A stretch of 64,000 bases of DNA from NCBI GenBank assembly GCA_965204685.1, contig OZ242004.1:2232001-2296000 (forward strand), read 5' to 3'. Both the position numbers and the translations under genes were made by a program. Origin of the DNA: Bin87 sp965204685 (GTDB lineage: Bacteria > Chloroflexota > Dehalococcoidia > Lucifugimonadales > UBA3495). The notes under the pieces are model-generated. The model was not told where the DNA came from and searched no databases. It saw only the letters and a list, made by a program, of their open reading frames with translations. Below are positions 8,886-17,039 of the stretch, piece by piece; positions within the stretch are counted from its first letter, which is position 1, and the number at the start of each line of letters is the position of its first letter.

Positions 8886-9048
8886 CTATGTGAACCAACC
8901 TCTGGTGCTACAATGAGCCTGAAGCCGAGCAGTAAACTAGGGCCGGCCCGGTTGAGGTTCGTCTCAACGGACTATCAGGTACGGCGACCAACGCATCGAG
9001 GACCTTCGGCCGGCTACATCAATTGGATCACCGTTGGGGAGTCAGAAA

Positions 9049-10383
9049 ATGCCCACAATCCTGGAACAATACATCGCAAACCATGCCGGCTCCGCCGAAC
9101 GCTACCGTGACGCCGTGGGCATATTCCCCGGAGGCGTTACCCACGACAACCGGTACGCCGAACCCTTCCCGCTGTACATAACCCACGGACAGGGCCCTCG
9201 GAAGTGGGATGTGGACGGCAACGAGTACATCGACTATGTGTCCGGCCACGGCGCGCTGCTTCTGGGGCACTCCCATCCCGCCATCGCGGAGGCAGTTTCG
9301 GAACAGATCCGGCGGGGCACTCACCTCGGCGCGTGCACCGATGAAGAGCTGCGTTGGGCTCGCGCGATCATGAACCTGATGCCGGCAGTGGAAAGAGTGC
9401 GCTTCCACAGCAGCGGCACGGAAGCGACGTTGATGGCCATGCGGCTGGCCCGCGCTTACACCGGGCGCAACAAGGTCATCAAGCTGCAGGACCACTTCCA
9501 CGGGTGGCACGACTACGCCATGGCCGGCTCGGACCGCCCGGCGCCCGGGATCCCCGCGGAGTCCTGGGGCAGCATGATCATCGTGCCGGCCGGCAACCTG
9601 GACGCAGTGCAGCAGGCCATGGAGCGCGATACCGATATCGCCGCCATCATCCTGGAACCCACCGGCGCTCACTACGGTCAGCTGCCGTTCAACGTGCCCC
9701 AATACCTCGCCGGCTTGCGCCAGCTGTGCGACCAGCACGGCGTGGTCCTGATTTTCGACGAGGTGGTCACCGGATTCCGTGCCTCACCCGGCGGCGCGCA
9801 GGTCCGCTACGGGATCACTCCCGATCTGACCACCATGGCCAAGATCGTGGCCGGTGCCCTGCCCGGTGGCGCCGTGGGCGGCAAGGCCGGCATCGTGGAC
9901 ATGATCGCCCAGCGTGGTGATCCCGAATGGGACAACACCGAGAGGGTCTATCACCCGGGGACGTTTAACGGCAATCCTTTATCGGCGGTCGCGGGAGCGA
10001 CCTGCTTGGAACTCATCGCCGCCGAGCCGTTGAACGAGCAGGCCGACGCCATGGCGGCGCGGCTCAAGGCGGGGCTCAACGAGGTGTTCACCCGTATGGA
10101 GGTGGGCGGACACGCCTACGGCATCGCGTCCATGATCCACTTCACCCTGGCCGAAGGTGACTTCGACAACGAGTTCGGCCCGGAGGTCGACCGGCAAATC
10201 AAACGCGCCGCCGCCACCCCGGCGGTAACCGGCATCAAGCGCGGCCTCCAGAACCACGGCATCGACATCATGGGCCGGGACGCGTTCCTGGTGTCCGCAA
10301 CCCACTCCGAGGCAGACATCGACGCCACGTTGGCGGCCTTCGAGGCCACGCTGGCCGAAGCGCGCGCGGAAGGGCTGGTGTAA
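9049..10383 (+). CDS. Class-III PLP aminotransferase (GSA-aminomutase-like)
   Basis: 444 aa from the ATG at 9049, chosen because GGGGAG lies 8 nt upstream. Matches the glutamate-1-semialdehyde aminomutase subgroup: SSGTEATLMAMRLARAYTGR for cofactor phosphate binding, IFDEVVTGFR for the PLP-ring Asp, and the Lys in TTMAKIVAGALPGGAVGG as the Schiff-base residue. No heme-pathway genes are nearby, so it may be a catabolic aminotransferase rather than HemL. Specificity open. Confidence 0.85.
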   Translation: MPTILEQYIANHAGSAERYRDAVGIFPGGVTHDNRYAEPFPLYITHGQGPRKWDVDGNEYIDYVSGHGALLLGHSHPAIAEAVSEQIRRGTHLGACTDEELRWARAIMNLMPAVERVRFHSSGTEATLMAMRLARAYTGRNKVIKLQDHFHGWHDYAMAGSDRPAPGIPAESWGSMIIVPAGNLDAVQQAMERDTDIAAIILEPTGAHYGQLPFNVPQYLAGLRQLCDQHGVVLIFDEVVTGFRASPGGAQVRYGITPDLTTMAKIVAGALPGGAVGGKAGIVDMIAQRGDPEWDNTERVYHPGTFNGNPLSAVAGATCLELIAAEPLNEQADAMAARLKAGLNEVFTRMEVGGHAYGIASMIHFTLAEGDFDNEFGPEVDRQIKRAAATPAVTGIKRGLQNHGIDIMGRDAFLVSATHSEADIDATLAAFEATLAEARAEGLV

Positions 10384-10432
10384 GATAGCGTTGCCGTTAT
10401 GACGCCATGGACTGAATGGGAATTGCCAGACC

Positions 10433-10624
10433 ATGAAACTGAAGGTCGCGGCTTTGGCATTAGCGGTCCTCGTGGGGTTTGCGGTGGCCGGAATGACGTT
10501 CTCTGCGACACAGGACCTGGGGTTTTTGCGCGCGCTTCTCTCCGCTGTGCTGGCAGGTTCGGTCGCGGTAATGGTCGTCGTGCTGCTAGCCAGAATTTAT
10601 CGCGACCTGGCGGTGGGCAAATGA
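10433..10624 (+). CDS. Tiny membrane protein 1 of a coupled trio
   Basis: 63 aa with two hydrophobic segments (residues 4-22 and 32-54) and a short basic tail. Its TGA overlaps the next start (ATGA). No family recognised. The two following genes have the same size and layout, so the three probably make one membrane complex. Confidence 0.6.
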   Translation: MKLKVAALALAVLVGFAVAGMTFSATQDLGFLRALLSAVLAGSVAVMVVVLLARIYRDLAVGK

Positions 10625-10803
10625 CAAATCCCGCCGTGGCTCTGTGCTCCGGAATCACCGGCATCGCTTTCTTCTGCCTGACTTTCTTCGCCGTGAGAAG
10701 CGATGGGACGCTGTGGGCGGTCTCCTTCGCCACGTTCCTCGGCGTGATTGGGGCTGTCATGGCGTTTCTGCTGATCACCCTGATCACCGAGTGGGACACA
10801 TGA
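10621..10803 (+). CDS. Tiny membrane protein 2 of a coupled trio
   Basis: 60 aa starting MTNPAVALCSGITGIAFFCL with two predicted membrane helices. Start and stop both sit in ATGA overlaps with the flanking small genes, strong evidence that it is translated although it lies inside a longer frame. Function unknown. Confidence 0.6.
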   Translation: MTNPAVALCSGITGIAFFCLTFFAVRSDGTLWAVSFATFLGVIGAVMAFLLITLITEWDT

Positions 10804-11021
10804 ACACGCTGCGTTTCACCTGGTTTGTACTGTTCATCGTTGGAGCAGTCATGATAGCTCTGGATTATGCTGCCCAAACGTTGATCGAAGTCGGTGGAAT
10901 TCCCGCGTTTGGCGTCATCGGAGCGGCTTTGATATTGCTCGTTGTTAGTTCGATGCTCAACTGGCTGTTCAAGACGGCTTGGGAGGAACGGACGCTTCCC
11001 AGCGCAGACAATCCCGAATGA
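10800..11021 (+). CDS. Tiny membrane protein 3 of a coupled trio
   Basis: 73 aa, starting MNTLRFTWFVLFIVGAVMIA, two predicted membrane helices and a short polar end (EERTLPSADNPE). ATGA overlap with the previous gene. The dienelactone hydrolase gene begins 46 bp downstream and could be co-transcribed. No family recognised. Confidence 0.6.
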   Translation: MNTLRFTWFVLFIVGAVMIALDYAAQTLIEVGGIPAFGVIGAALILLVVSSMLNWLFKTAWEERTLPSADNPE

Positions 11022-11067
11022 AAGCGTCCGGCTCTGCCAACATCGCACCAGTATGGAGAGGTGACCC

Positions 11068-11808
11068 ATGGCAAGTTTCTGGGAAAAGATCAACGTAGGT
11101 GGACAGCAAATGGATCTGTACGCGGCGGTGCCGTCCAGCAGCGCCGGCTTTTCGGCTCCATACCCGGCAGTAGTGGTCGCGCAACACGCCACCGGCGTGG
11201 ACGCCTTCATCCAGGACATCTGCGACCGGCTGGCGGCCGACGGCTACGCGGCGGTCGCGCCCAACCTGTACCACCGCCATAGCGAAGAAGCGATTGCCGC
11301 GTCCGCAGCGGGAGGGCCTCGGCCCAGTCCGGCGACGCTGCTCAGCGACCCCCACATCGTAGCCGACGTCAACGCCACCGTCGATTGGCTGCTCAGCCAC
11401 GACGCCGTTCAGAGCGACCGGATCGGCGTCACGGGATTCTGCATGGGCGGGCGCGTGGCCTGGCTGGCCGCCGCTACCAACCCGAACTTCAAAGCCGTTG
11501 TCCCTTACTATGGCGGCAACCTGATGACCACTTGGGGCGAGGGCGAAACGCCGCCTTTTGATCTCGCCAACAACATCGACTGCCCCATGCTGTTCCACTT
11601 CGGCGAGATCGACGCCAATCCGTCCCAGGACGACATGCGGAAACTCGACGCCGAACTGGACCGTCTGAACAAGGCGCACCAGTTCTATACCTACCCCGGG
11701 GCCGACCACGCCTTCATGAACCCCGCCGGCGGACGCTACAACGAAGATGCCGCAGTGACATCCTGGCCTCGGACGCTGGAGTTCTTCGCCAAGCATCTCA
11801 AGGCATAG
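11068..11808 (+). CDS. Dienelactone hydrolase family protein, copy 1
   Basis: 246-aa alpha/beta hydrolase. The nucleophile elbow GVTGFCMGG carries Cys125 instead of Ser, as in dienelactone hydrolases; the other triad members are the Asp in FGEIDANPS and the His in GADHAFM. Dienelactone hydrolase opens lactones to maleylacetate in chlorocatechol breakdown, but the wider family acts on many esters. GAGG lies 9 nt before ATG. A close paralogue follows at 11940, separated by a short repeat element. Confidence 0.9.
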   Translation: MASFWEKINVGGQQMDLYAAVPSSSAGFSAPYPAVVVAQHATGVDAFIQDICDRLAADGYAAVAPNLYHRHSEEAIAASAAGGPRPSPATLLSDPHIVADVNATVDWLLSHDAVQSDRIGVTGFCMGGRVAWLAAATNPNFKAVVPYYGGNLMTTWGEGETPPFDLANNIDCPMLFHFGEIDANPSQDDMRKLDAELDRLNKAHQFYTYPGADHAFMNPAGGRYNEDAAVTSWPRTLEFFAKHLKA

Positions 11809-11830
11809 CCTTCCACAAGCATCCATTATT

Positions 11831-11910
11831 TTTACATCGATGGACAGGATGAACAGGATTTTGCTCGGGCAATCAAATATTATCTTGTCTATCCTTTTCA
11901 CCGATGTAAA
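11831..11910. repeat. 80-bp inverted-repeat element, family R3
   Basis: Bounded by TTTACATCGATGGACAGGAT (11831-11850) and, on the opposite strand, a 29-nt near copy ending ACCGATGTAAA at 11910; most positions match. It sits between the two dienelactone hydrolase genes. Half-elements with the same TCCTGTCCATCC core lie at 31469, 31947 and 33003. Confidence 0.75.
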
Positions 11911-11939
11911 TAACCGAACTGCAATCAGGAGGAACCGTT

Positions 11940-12665
11940 ATGGCCAGTTTCTGGGAAAAGCTTACCGTTGACGGCAGCGAAATGGACATGTACGCCAGTG
12001 TGCCCAGCAGCAGCGCGGGCTTCTCCGCCCCGTATCCGGCCGTGGTAGTGGCACAGCATGGCGGCGGCGTGGACGAGTTCATCCGAACCATCTGCGACCG
12101 GCTGGCCGCCGAGGGTTACGCCGCCGTGGCCCCCAACCTCTACCACCGCAACTCCGACGAGGTGATGAACGCCGACCCGCGCCCGCGGCCTTGGGACGTG
12201 CTCAGCGACCCCAGCATCGTGGCCGACATCAACGCCACGGTGGACTGGCTGAGGAACCACGACGCCGTGAACGACCGCATCGGCGTGACCGGCTTCTGCA
12301 TGGGCGGGCGCGTCGCCTGGCTGGCGGCGGCCAGCAACCCCCACTTCAGCGCCGTCGCGCCGTACTATGGCGGCAACCTGCTGGTCACCTGGGGCGAGGG
12401 TGAAACCCCGCCCTTCGAGCTCGCGTCCAACATCAACTGCCCCATGCTGTTCCACTTCGGCGAGGTTGACGAAAATCCTTCCCAGGATGACATGCGTAGG
12501 TTCGACGAGGAGTTGAACCGCTTGGGCAAGGAGCACCAGTTCTACGTGTACCGCGACGCGGATCACGCCTTCATGGACTTCACCGGCCCCCGCTACCAGA
12601 AGGAAGCCGCCGACCGCTCCTGGCCGCGCACGCTGGAGTTCTTCGCCCAGCACCTCAAGTCGTAG
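11940..12665 (+). CDS. Dienelactone hydrolase family protein, copy 2
   Basis: 241 aa, roughly three quarters identical by eye to the gene just upstream, with Cys120 in GVTGFCMGG, Asp in FGEVDENPS and His in DADHAFMD. The main difference is a shortened and altered loop around residues 80-92, near where substrate-contacting loops often lie, so the copies may differ in specificity. AGGAGG 8 nt upstream. A tandem duplication is the simplest explanation. Confidence 0.9.
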   Translation: MASFWEKLTVDGSEMDMYASVPSSSAGFSAPYPAVVVAQHGGGVDEFIRTICDRLAAEGYAAVAPNLYHRNSDEVMNADPRPRPWDVLSDPSIVADINATVDWLRNHDAVNDRIGVTGFCMGGRVAWLAAASNPHFSAVAPYYGGNLLVTWGEGETPPFELASNINCPMLFHFGEVDENPSQDDMRRFDEELNRLGKEHQFYVYRDADHAFMDFTGPRYQKEAADRSWPRTLEFFAQHLKS

Positions 12666-12675
12666 CCTCACACCG

Positions 12676-12705
12676 CGTAGGGGCGAATGATTATTCGCTC
12701 CTACG
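12676..12705 (+). terminator. Hairpin after the dienelactone hydrolase pair
   Basis: 13-bp stem CGTAGGGGCGAAT/ATTCGCTCCTACG with one G-T pair and a GATT loop, 11 bp after the stop codon and followed by a weak T-rich run (TCTTAT). Probably an intrinsic terminator or attenuator before the next gene. Confidence 0.55.
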
Positions 12706-12725
12706 TCTTATCACGGAGGAAGGCC

Positions 12726-13007
12726 ATGGCGGAACGAGTGAAAGACCCTCAAAAAGCGTTTGAGCCGGAGCCGGTCGTGAAGTATTTTCCCGAAACACAA
12801 TCACTGTGGATCGACAGCGGGAAGCAACTCGGAGAAGGCGAAACAATCGCAAAGGGCGTGGTCGTTTTTTACAACAAGGGAGACGATACGCTGGCTGAAG
12901 GAGTGCGTATCGAATTTGCCGAACACGTGCTCAAACCATTCGTGGACGCCATCGTAGCGAAGTACGGCGCAAAGCCGGAACCAGTGACGAAAACCGTTGA
13001 CGAATAA
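12726..13007 (+). CDS. Hypothetical protein, DUF2283-like
   Basis: 93 aa from the ATG at 12726 (GGAGGA 7 nt upstream). The order KYFPETQSLWIDSG, then GETIAKGVVVFYNKGD, then GVRIEFAEHVL resembles the DUF2283 pattern, in which a predicted beta-rich fold ends in a statement-like GIEI strand, but the match is weak. No catalytic residues evident. Confidence 0.5.
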   Translation: MAERVKDPQKAFEPEPVVKYFPETQSLWIDSGKQLGEGETIAKGVVVFYNKGDDTLAEGVRIEFAEHVLKPFVDAIVAKYGAKPEPVTKTVDE

Positions 13008-13060
13008 GCCCCGCTGCTAAGACTCTATTCCAAATCCATGCCGTCACAAAGGAGATTCCC

Positions 13061-13585
13061 ATGCCCCGTGTAGCGCTAGATTTAGAGCAGAAAGAAGACC
13101 TGGCAGTCCTCAAGTCCGACGGATGGCGGATTGCCCAGGGCTTGGAGCCGGGCGAGCCCAACCAGGGGCTCGTCGCCGAGATGCTGGGTAGCAACGCCCG
13201 GCTGCCCGACTACGACGACTCCGGCTGGGAGAGCGGCGCGGACTTCCAGAAGCGCTACTCGGTTGGGTTCACCTTCGCCTGGTATCGGCTCCGGTTCACC
13301 ATGCCGGAGACGGTGAAGGGCCAGGATGTATCCACCTGCCGGGTCTGGTTCGAGACCAACGTGGACAACTACGGCGAGGTGTACATCGACGGCAAGATCG
13401 ACCGCAACATCGGCGCGGTGACGGGTAACAACACCCCCAAGCGCGTTTTGTTGGAAGAGCCGGGAGAACCCGGCAAGGAACATGTCATCGCCGTGCTGGT
13501 GGCCAACGCCCCGCTGGGCGAGCCCGTGGGCGCCATCTTCATGCGTTACGCCACCCTGGCCTTCGAGTCCCAGCCGCCACGGTAG
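13061..13585 (+). CDS. Galactose-binding-like jelly-roll protein
   Basis: 174 aa. The central part (YDDSGWESGADFQKRYSVGF, then AWYRLRFTMPE, then VWFETNVDNYGEVYIDGK) matches the sugar-binding N-domain pattern of glycoside hydrolase family 2 enzymes (W-x-R-x-F-x-P and V-N-G-like turns), but there is no catalytic domain. No signal peptide. Possibly a stand-alone carbohydrate-binding or scaffold protein. Role unknown. Confidence 0.6.
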   Translation: MPRVALDLEQKEDLAVLKSDGWRIAQGLEPGEPNQGLVAEMLGSNARLPDYDDSGWESGADFQKRYSVGFTFAWYRLRFTMPETVKGQDVSTCRVWFETNVDNYGEVYIDGKIDRNIGAVTGNNTPKRVLLEEPGEPGKEHVIAVLVANAPLGEPVGAIFMRYATLAFESQPPR

Positions 13586-13601
13586 TCGTCGGGGTGACGT
13601 C

Positions 13602-14408
13602 ATGACCGCCGCCACCTGCGATCCCCGCGCCCTGAGCGTCGCGCAAGCTGTCCACGAGAGGATGTGGTCCCAGGCTACCATCCTCTTTGGATCACGGGCC
13701 CGGGGTGACTATGAAGAACGCCGCTCCGACATCGACATCATGCTCATAAACCCAGGGATGCCGGATCAGCAGTACAAGGACCGGGCTGTCGAATGGGCGC
13801 AAGGAATTGCCCAAGCCATCTACGAATACCCGGTGTCCGTGCAGTTGGTATGGCGCACTACGCAGGACTTCCGGTACCGGCGCCGCTACGTCAACAGCGT
13901 CGAAACCCGCGCCGTGCACGATGGAGTCTTCATGTCGCGGGTCCCGCAACAGTCTGGTTCCGTATATTGTGAAGACGACGAAACGGAGTGCGAGTACGAC
14001 TGGATGAACTACAACAATCGGCTACTGCACGCCGAATCGCACTTGATTGCTTTCCAGGACATGATCGATCTGAGGCGCGGCGACCTCTTGGTTGGTCAGC
14101 ACGCGCAGGCCGCGCTGGAACACGGCATGAAAGCTCTGCTGGAAGCTCACGGCGCCAGATACCAACGCACCCATAACATCGGCCATCTGCTGGGACGCAT
14201 CCGGCAGGTTGACCCCGAACTGCGTGAGCTTTCGCTCGGCATCCCGCCGGATATCTACTCCGCGTATGCCGGGGAACAGGAATACGAGGAGGAAGGAAGG
14301 CAACAGCCGTTGCTCACCGACCAGCCTGACTACCGGCAGCGAACCGTCGCCGACGCCCAGCGCATCATCAACCGCGCCCGCGAAGTGCGGCAAGGCCGTA
14401 CCGACTAG
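13602..14408 (+). CDS. Fused MNT nucleotidyltransferase-HEPN protein
   Basis: 268 aa from the ATG at 13602; the longer frame overlaps the upstream gene. Residues 28-46 hold the minimal nucleotidyltransferase motif (G30-S31-x4-GD, then SDID with D43 and D45). Residues 130-260 form a HEPN-like helical domain with an R-x4-H type motif at RYQRTHN (about residue 185). MNT and HEPN are usually separate genes of a toxin-antitoxin pair in which MNT AMPylates or adenylylates the HEPN RNase; here both lie in one chain. Activity untested. Confidence 0.75.
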   Translation: MTAATCDPRALSVAQAVHERMWSQATILFGSRARGDYEERRSDIDIMLINPGMPDQQYKDRAVEWAQGIAQAIYEYPVSVQLVWRTTQDFRYRRRYVNSVETRAVHDGVFMSRVPQQSGSVYCEDDETECEYDWMNYNNRLLHAESHLIAFQDMIDLRRGDLLVGQHAQAALEHGMKALLEAHGARYQRTHNIGHLLGRIRQVDPELRELSLGIPPDIYSAYAGEQEYEEEGRQQPLLTDQPDYRQRTVADAQRIINRAREVRQGRTD

Positions 14409-14449
14409 CGCCGCAACCCCGCTATCAACCCACCTCTGGAGGCTCCACC

Positions 14450-15970
14450 ATGGCCACCCGCTCTTTCGCCGGCACCGTCAACGCGCCGGACTTCCCCGCC
14501 AACGTTGAATGGATCAACACCGACCGGCCGCTGAGCATGGAAGACCTGCGCGGTAAGCTGGTCGTTCTGGACTTCTGGACCTATTGTTGAGTGAACTGCA
14601 TGCACGTGTTTCCGCAGTTGCGGAAAATGGAAGCAAAGTACGCTGACGAACTGGTGGTCATCGGGGTCCACTCCGCCAAGTTCCCCAACGAAAAGTACGC
14701 CGACAACGTGCTGCTGGCGGCGCAGCGCTACGAATTGAAGCATCCCATCGTCAACGACGCCGAGTTCGAGGTCTGGCGGCAGTACGCCTGCCGCGCTTGG
14801 CCCACGCTGATGTTCGTCGACCCCGAGGGCAAAGTCATCGGCAAGCATGAGGGCGAGCTGCCCTTCGAGGCTTTCGACGACCTGCTGGGCCGGATGATTG
14901 CCGAGTTCGACGAGAAGGGCATGATCGACCGCCGCGACCTGGGCATCGTGCCGGAAGCAGTGGAAGAATCGACGTTGGCGTTTCCCGGCAAGGTGCTCGC
15001 CGACGGACCCGGCAATCGCATCTTCATCGCCGACACCAACCACAATCGCATCGTCATGACTGACCTGGACGGGCAGGTTCAGGCAGTTATCGGCTCGGGC
15101 GCTGAGGATTTCGCCGACGGCGACTACGCTGCCGCCGCCTTCAACCATCCCCAGGGCATGGAACTCCTCGGCGACACGCTCTACGTCGCCGACACGGAGA
15201 ACCACGCCATTCGCCGGGTCGACCTGGCCAACCGCACCGTGGACACCATCGCCGGCACCGGCGAACAGGGCCACGACCGTCGTGCCCAGGGCCCCGGACG
15301 CCAGGTAGCCCTCAGCAGCCCGTGGGACCTGGCCCACCACGAGGGAACCCTGTACATCGCCATGGCCGGAATACACCAGTTGTGGCGGCTGTCCATGGCC
15401 GACGGCGTGGTGTGTCCCCATGCCGGCACCGGCGGCGAGAACATCGACAACGGCCCATTGGCCCAGGCTACGCTGGCCCAGCCCAGCGGCATCGTCGTGG
15501 GCAAAGACCGGGGCGATAACTCCATCCTGTATTTTGCAGACTCGGAGACCAGCAGCGTGAGAAGCGCCGGCATCGACCCGGTGACCGGTCGCGTGGCAAC
15601 CCTCGTCGGGATCGACCTTTTCGCTTTCGGTGACCGGGATGGCGTGGAGCACAACGTCCGGCTGCAGCACCCCATCGGCATCGAATGGCACCAGGGCGAA
15701 CTGCTCATCGCCGACACCTACAACCATAAGATCAAGAAGGTCCTGCCGCTGACCCGCTCCGTGCAGACGGTTCTGGGTTCTGGGGCGATGGGTCTGCACG
15801 ATGGCGCTGGCCGGCTGGCCACCTTCAGTGAGCCCAGCGGACTGAGTTTCGCCAGGTTCGACGACGGCCGGGAACCGTTGCTGTTCATTGCCGATACCAA
15901 CAACCATGCCATCCGCGTAGCGGACCTGCACGCTGACGAGGTTCGCACGCTCGAAATTCGCGGGTTGTAA
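14450..15970 (+). CDS. Thioredoxin-NHL (NHLRC2-like) candidate selenoprotein
   Basis: 506 codons if the TGA at 14588-14590 is read as selenocysteine 47. Upstream, in the same frame, are GGAGG, an ATG at 14450 and 46 codons of normal NHLRC2-type N-terminus ending LVVLDFWTYC. Then comes TGA, followed directly by VNCMHVFPQLRKME. The family normally reads CC[IV]NC here, so TGA replaces the first Cys of CxxC, giving U47-V-N-C50. Residues 50-160 complete a thioredoxin fold (AWPTLMFVDPEGKVIGKHEG); the rest is a six-bladed NHL propeller with repeated IADT-N-H-I units. Thiol-disulfide oxidoreductase of unknown partner. A SECIS-like hairpin follows the TGA. A GTG directly after TGA (14591) would mislead gene callers. 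A nonsense mutation is the alternative. Confidence 0.8.
14609..14626 (+). promoter_or_regulatory. Putative bacterial SECIS hairpin
   Basis: 7-bp perfect stem TTTCCGC/GCGGAAA with apical loop AGTT, the loop beginning 25 nt after the TGA. Bacterial SECIS elements lie immediately downstream of UGA inside the coding sequence, with a short stem and a G among the first loop positions; this hairpin meets those criteria. Confidence 0.65.
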
Positions 15971-16109
15971 TGCCAACATCACACTCGGCAATAGCCTGAA
16001 TCGGACGATACGAAACCGCAGGCCGCTTCGGTCTGCTGGCGGTCGTTGGCTTGGTCCGGCGCGGGGTACTCTGAGACCCCCGGTACGCGCCGGGTCCGGG
16101 GCCCCTTGC

Positions 16110-16115
16110 TATAAT
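16110..16115 (+). promoter_or_regulatory. Extended -10 promoter (TGCTATAAT)
   Basis: TATAAT preceded by TGC, 75 bp before the hypothetical gene at 16190. No good -35 hexamer, as expected for extended -10 promoters. Confidence 0.5.
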
Positions 16116-16189
16116 TGACGTGCAAATTCGTTATGCACGGCCCGGCGACCCTCCGGGTCGTTGCCGCCCAATCCACCCAGGGAGAACCC

Positions 16190-16651
16190 ATGACCACACC
16201 CACGAGTCCGGCTGCTGCCGGCAGCGTCGCAAATTCCGATTACGCAGTCCAAACCGATGACAACATCACGCTGCTGGCCAGCAAGATAATCCGCGACGTG
16301 CTGGTGACCCGGGGCGAGCCAATTCGCCGAGCCCAGTTGTGGCAGGCTGTGGAACTGGCCATGGGGGAACGCTCCCCGGACGTTGACGGCGTGTTGAAGC
16401 GGGACTGGTTCACCAACCAGGACACCGGCCCGGGCCGGTGGAAGCTGACCGACGCCGCGAGCGCGGCAGATTCGCCCTTCATGGACGCTTCGGGAGCGGT
16501 GAACCTCGTCGCGGTTGTCGAATACATGCGCATATGCCGCCAGGGTGAGGCGCCCTACATCGGCGACCTGGGCGACTTCATCAAAATCTGTAAGCCCGGC
16601 GCGGAACTGGACGCCGGGTGGTTGGTTGGTGACAACCAGGCGCGCGGGTAA
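16190..16651 (+). CDS. Hypothetical protein with winged-helix-like segment
   Basis: 153 aa from the ATG at 16190 (GGAGAA 5 nt upstream). Residues 25-90 (ASKIIRDVLVTRGEPIRRAQ, then LWQAVELAMG, then GRWKLTD) look like a winged-helix domain of the HARE or restriction-associated type; the C-terminal 60 residues have no recognisable motif. Two PaREP1-like genes start 5 bp and about 390 bp downstream, so it probably heads a small operon with them. Confidence 0.6.
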   Translation: MTTPTSPAAAGSVANSDYAVQTDDNITLLASKIIRDVLVTRGEPIRRAQLWQAVELAMGERSPDVDGVLKRDWFTNQDTGPGRWKLTDAASAADSPFMDASGAVNLVAVVEYMRICRQGEAPYIGDLGDFIKICKPGAELDAGWLVGDNQARG

Positions 16652-16655
16652 ACGC

Positions 16656-17024
16656 ATGACCACCGGCGCGGACACCATCGCCTATCACCGGGAACGCAGC
16701 CGGCATTTTCTGGACCTCGTGGACGACGAGCTGGCCCGGGGCGAATTGGAAGAGGCCAGCAACAAGGTTTGGGGCGCAGCCGCTCACGCCATCAAGGCGG
16801 CGGCCGAACGCCGGGGTTGGGAGCACCATGCTCATGTCTTGATTGAAAGCGCCGTCCTGCGGTTGGTTAGAGAGGAAGGCGCGCCGTCGCATATTGAAGG
16901 GCAGTATTACATTGCCTCGCACTACCACCAGCGATTTTACGGTGGCCCTCCCGACGCAGACAGCATACGCTACGGGAAATCGGTAATTGCCGAGTTCATA
17001 CAAATCCTGGAAAGCCTGGGCTGA
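16656..17024 (+). CDS. PaREP1-like helical protein, tandem copy A
   Basis: 122 aa starting MTTGADTIAYHRERSRHFLD. The pattern FLDLVDDELARGELEEASNK with WGAAAHAIKAAAERRGW is that of the PaREP1/PaREP8 family of small HEPN-like helical proteins. Function of the family is not established. Copy B at 17040 has an almost identical first half but a much more diverged second half. Other members lie at 27250 and 42540. Confidence 0.75.
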   Translation: MTTGADTIAYHRERSRHFLDLVDDELARGELEEASNKVWGAAAHAIKAAAERRGWEHHAHVLIESAVLRLVREEGAPSHIEGQYYIASHYHQRFYGGPPDADSIRYGKSVIAEFIQILESLG

Positions 17025-17039
17025 GCAAGAGGATGGACG

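Noticed and set aside
14591..15970. GTG at 14591 as the start of the thioredoxin-NHL gene
   Set aside because: It would remove the first half of the thioredoxin fold and the first redox residue, although 46 in-frame family-like codons with a good ribosome-binding site lie upstream.
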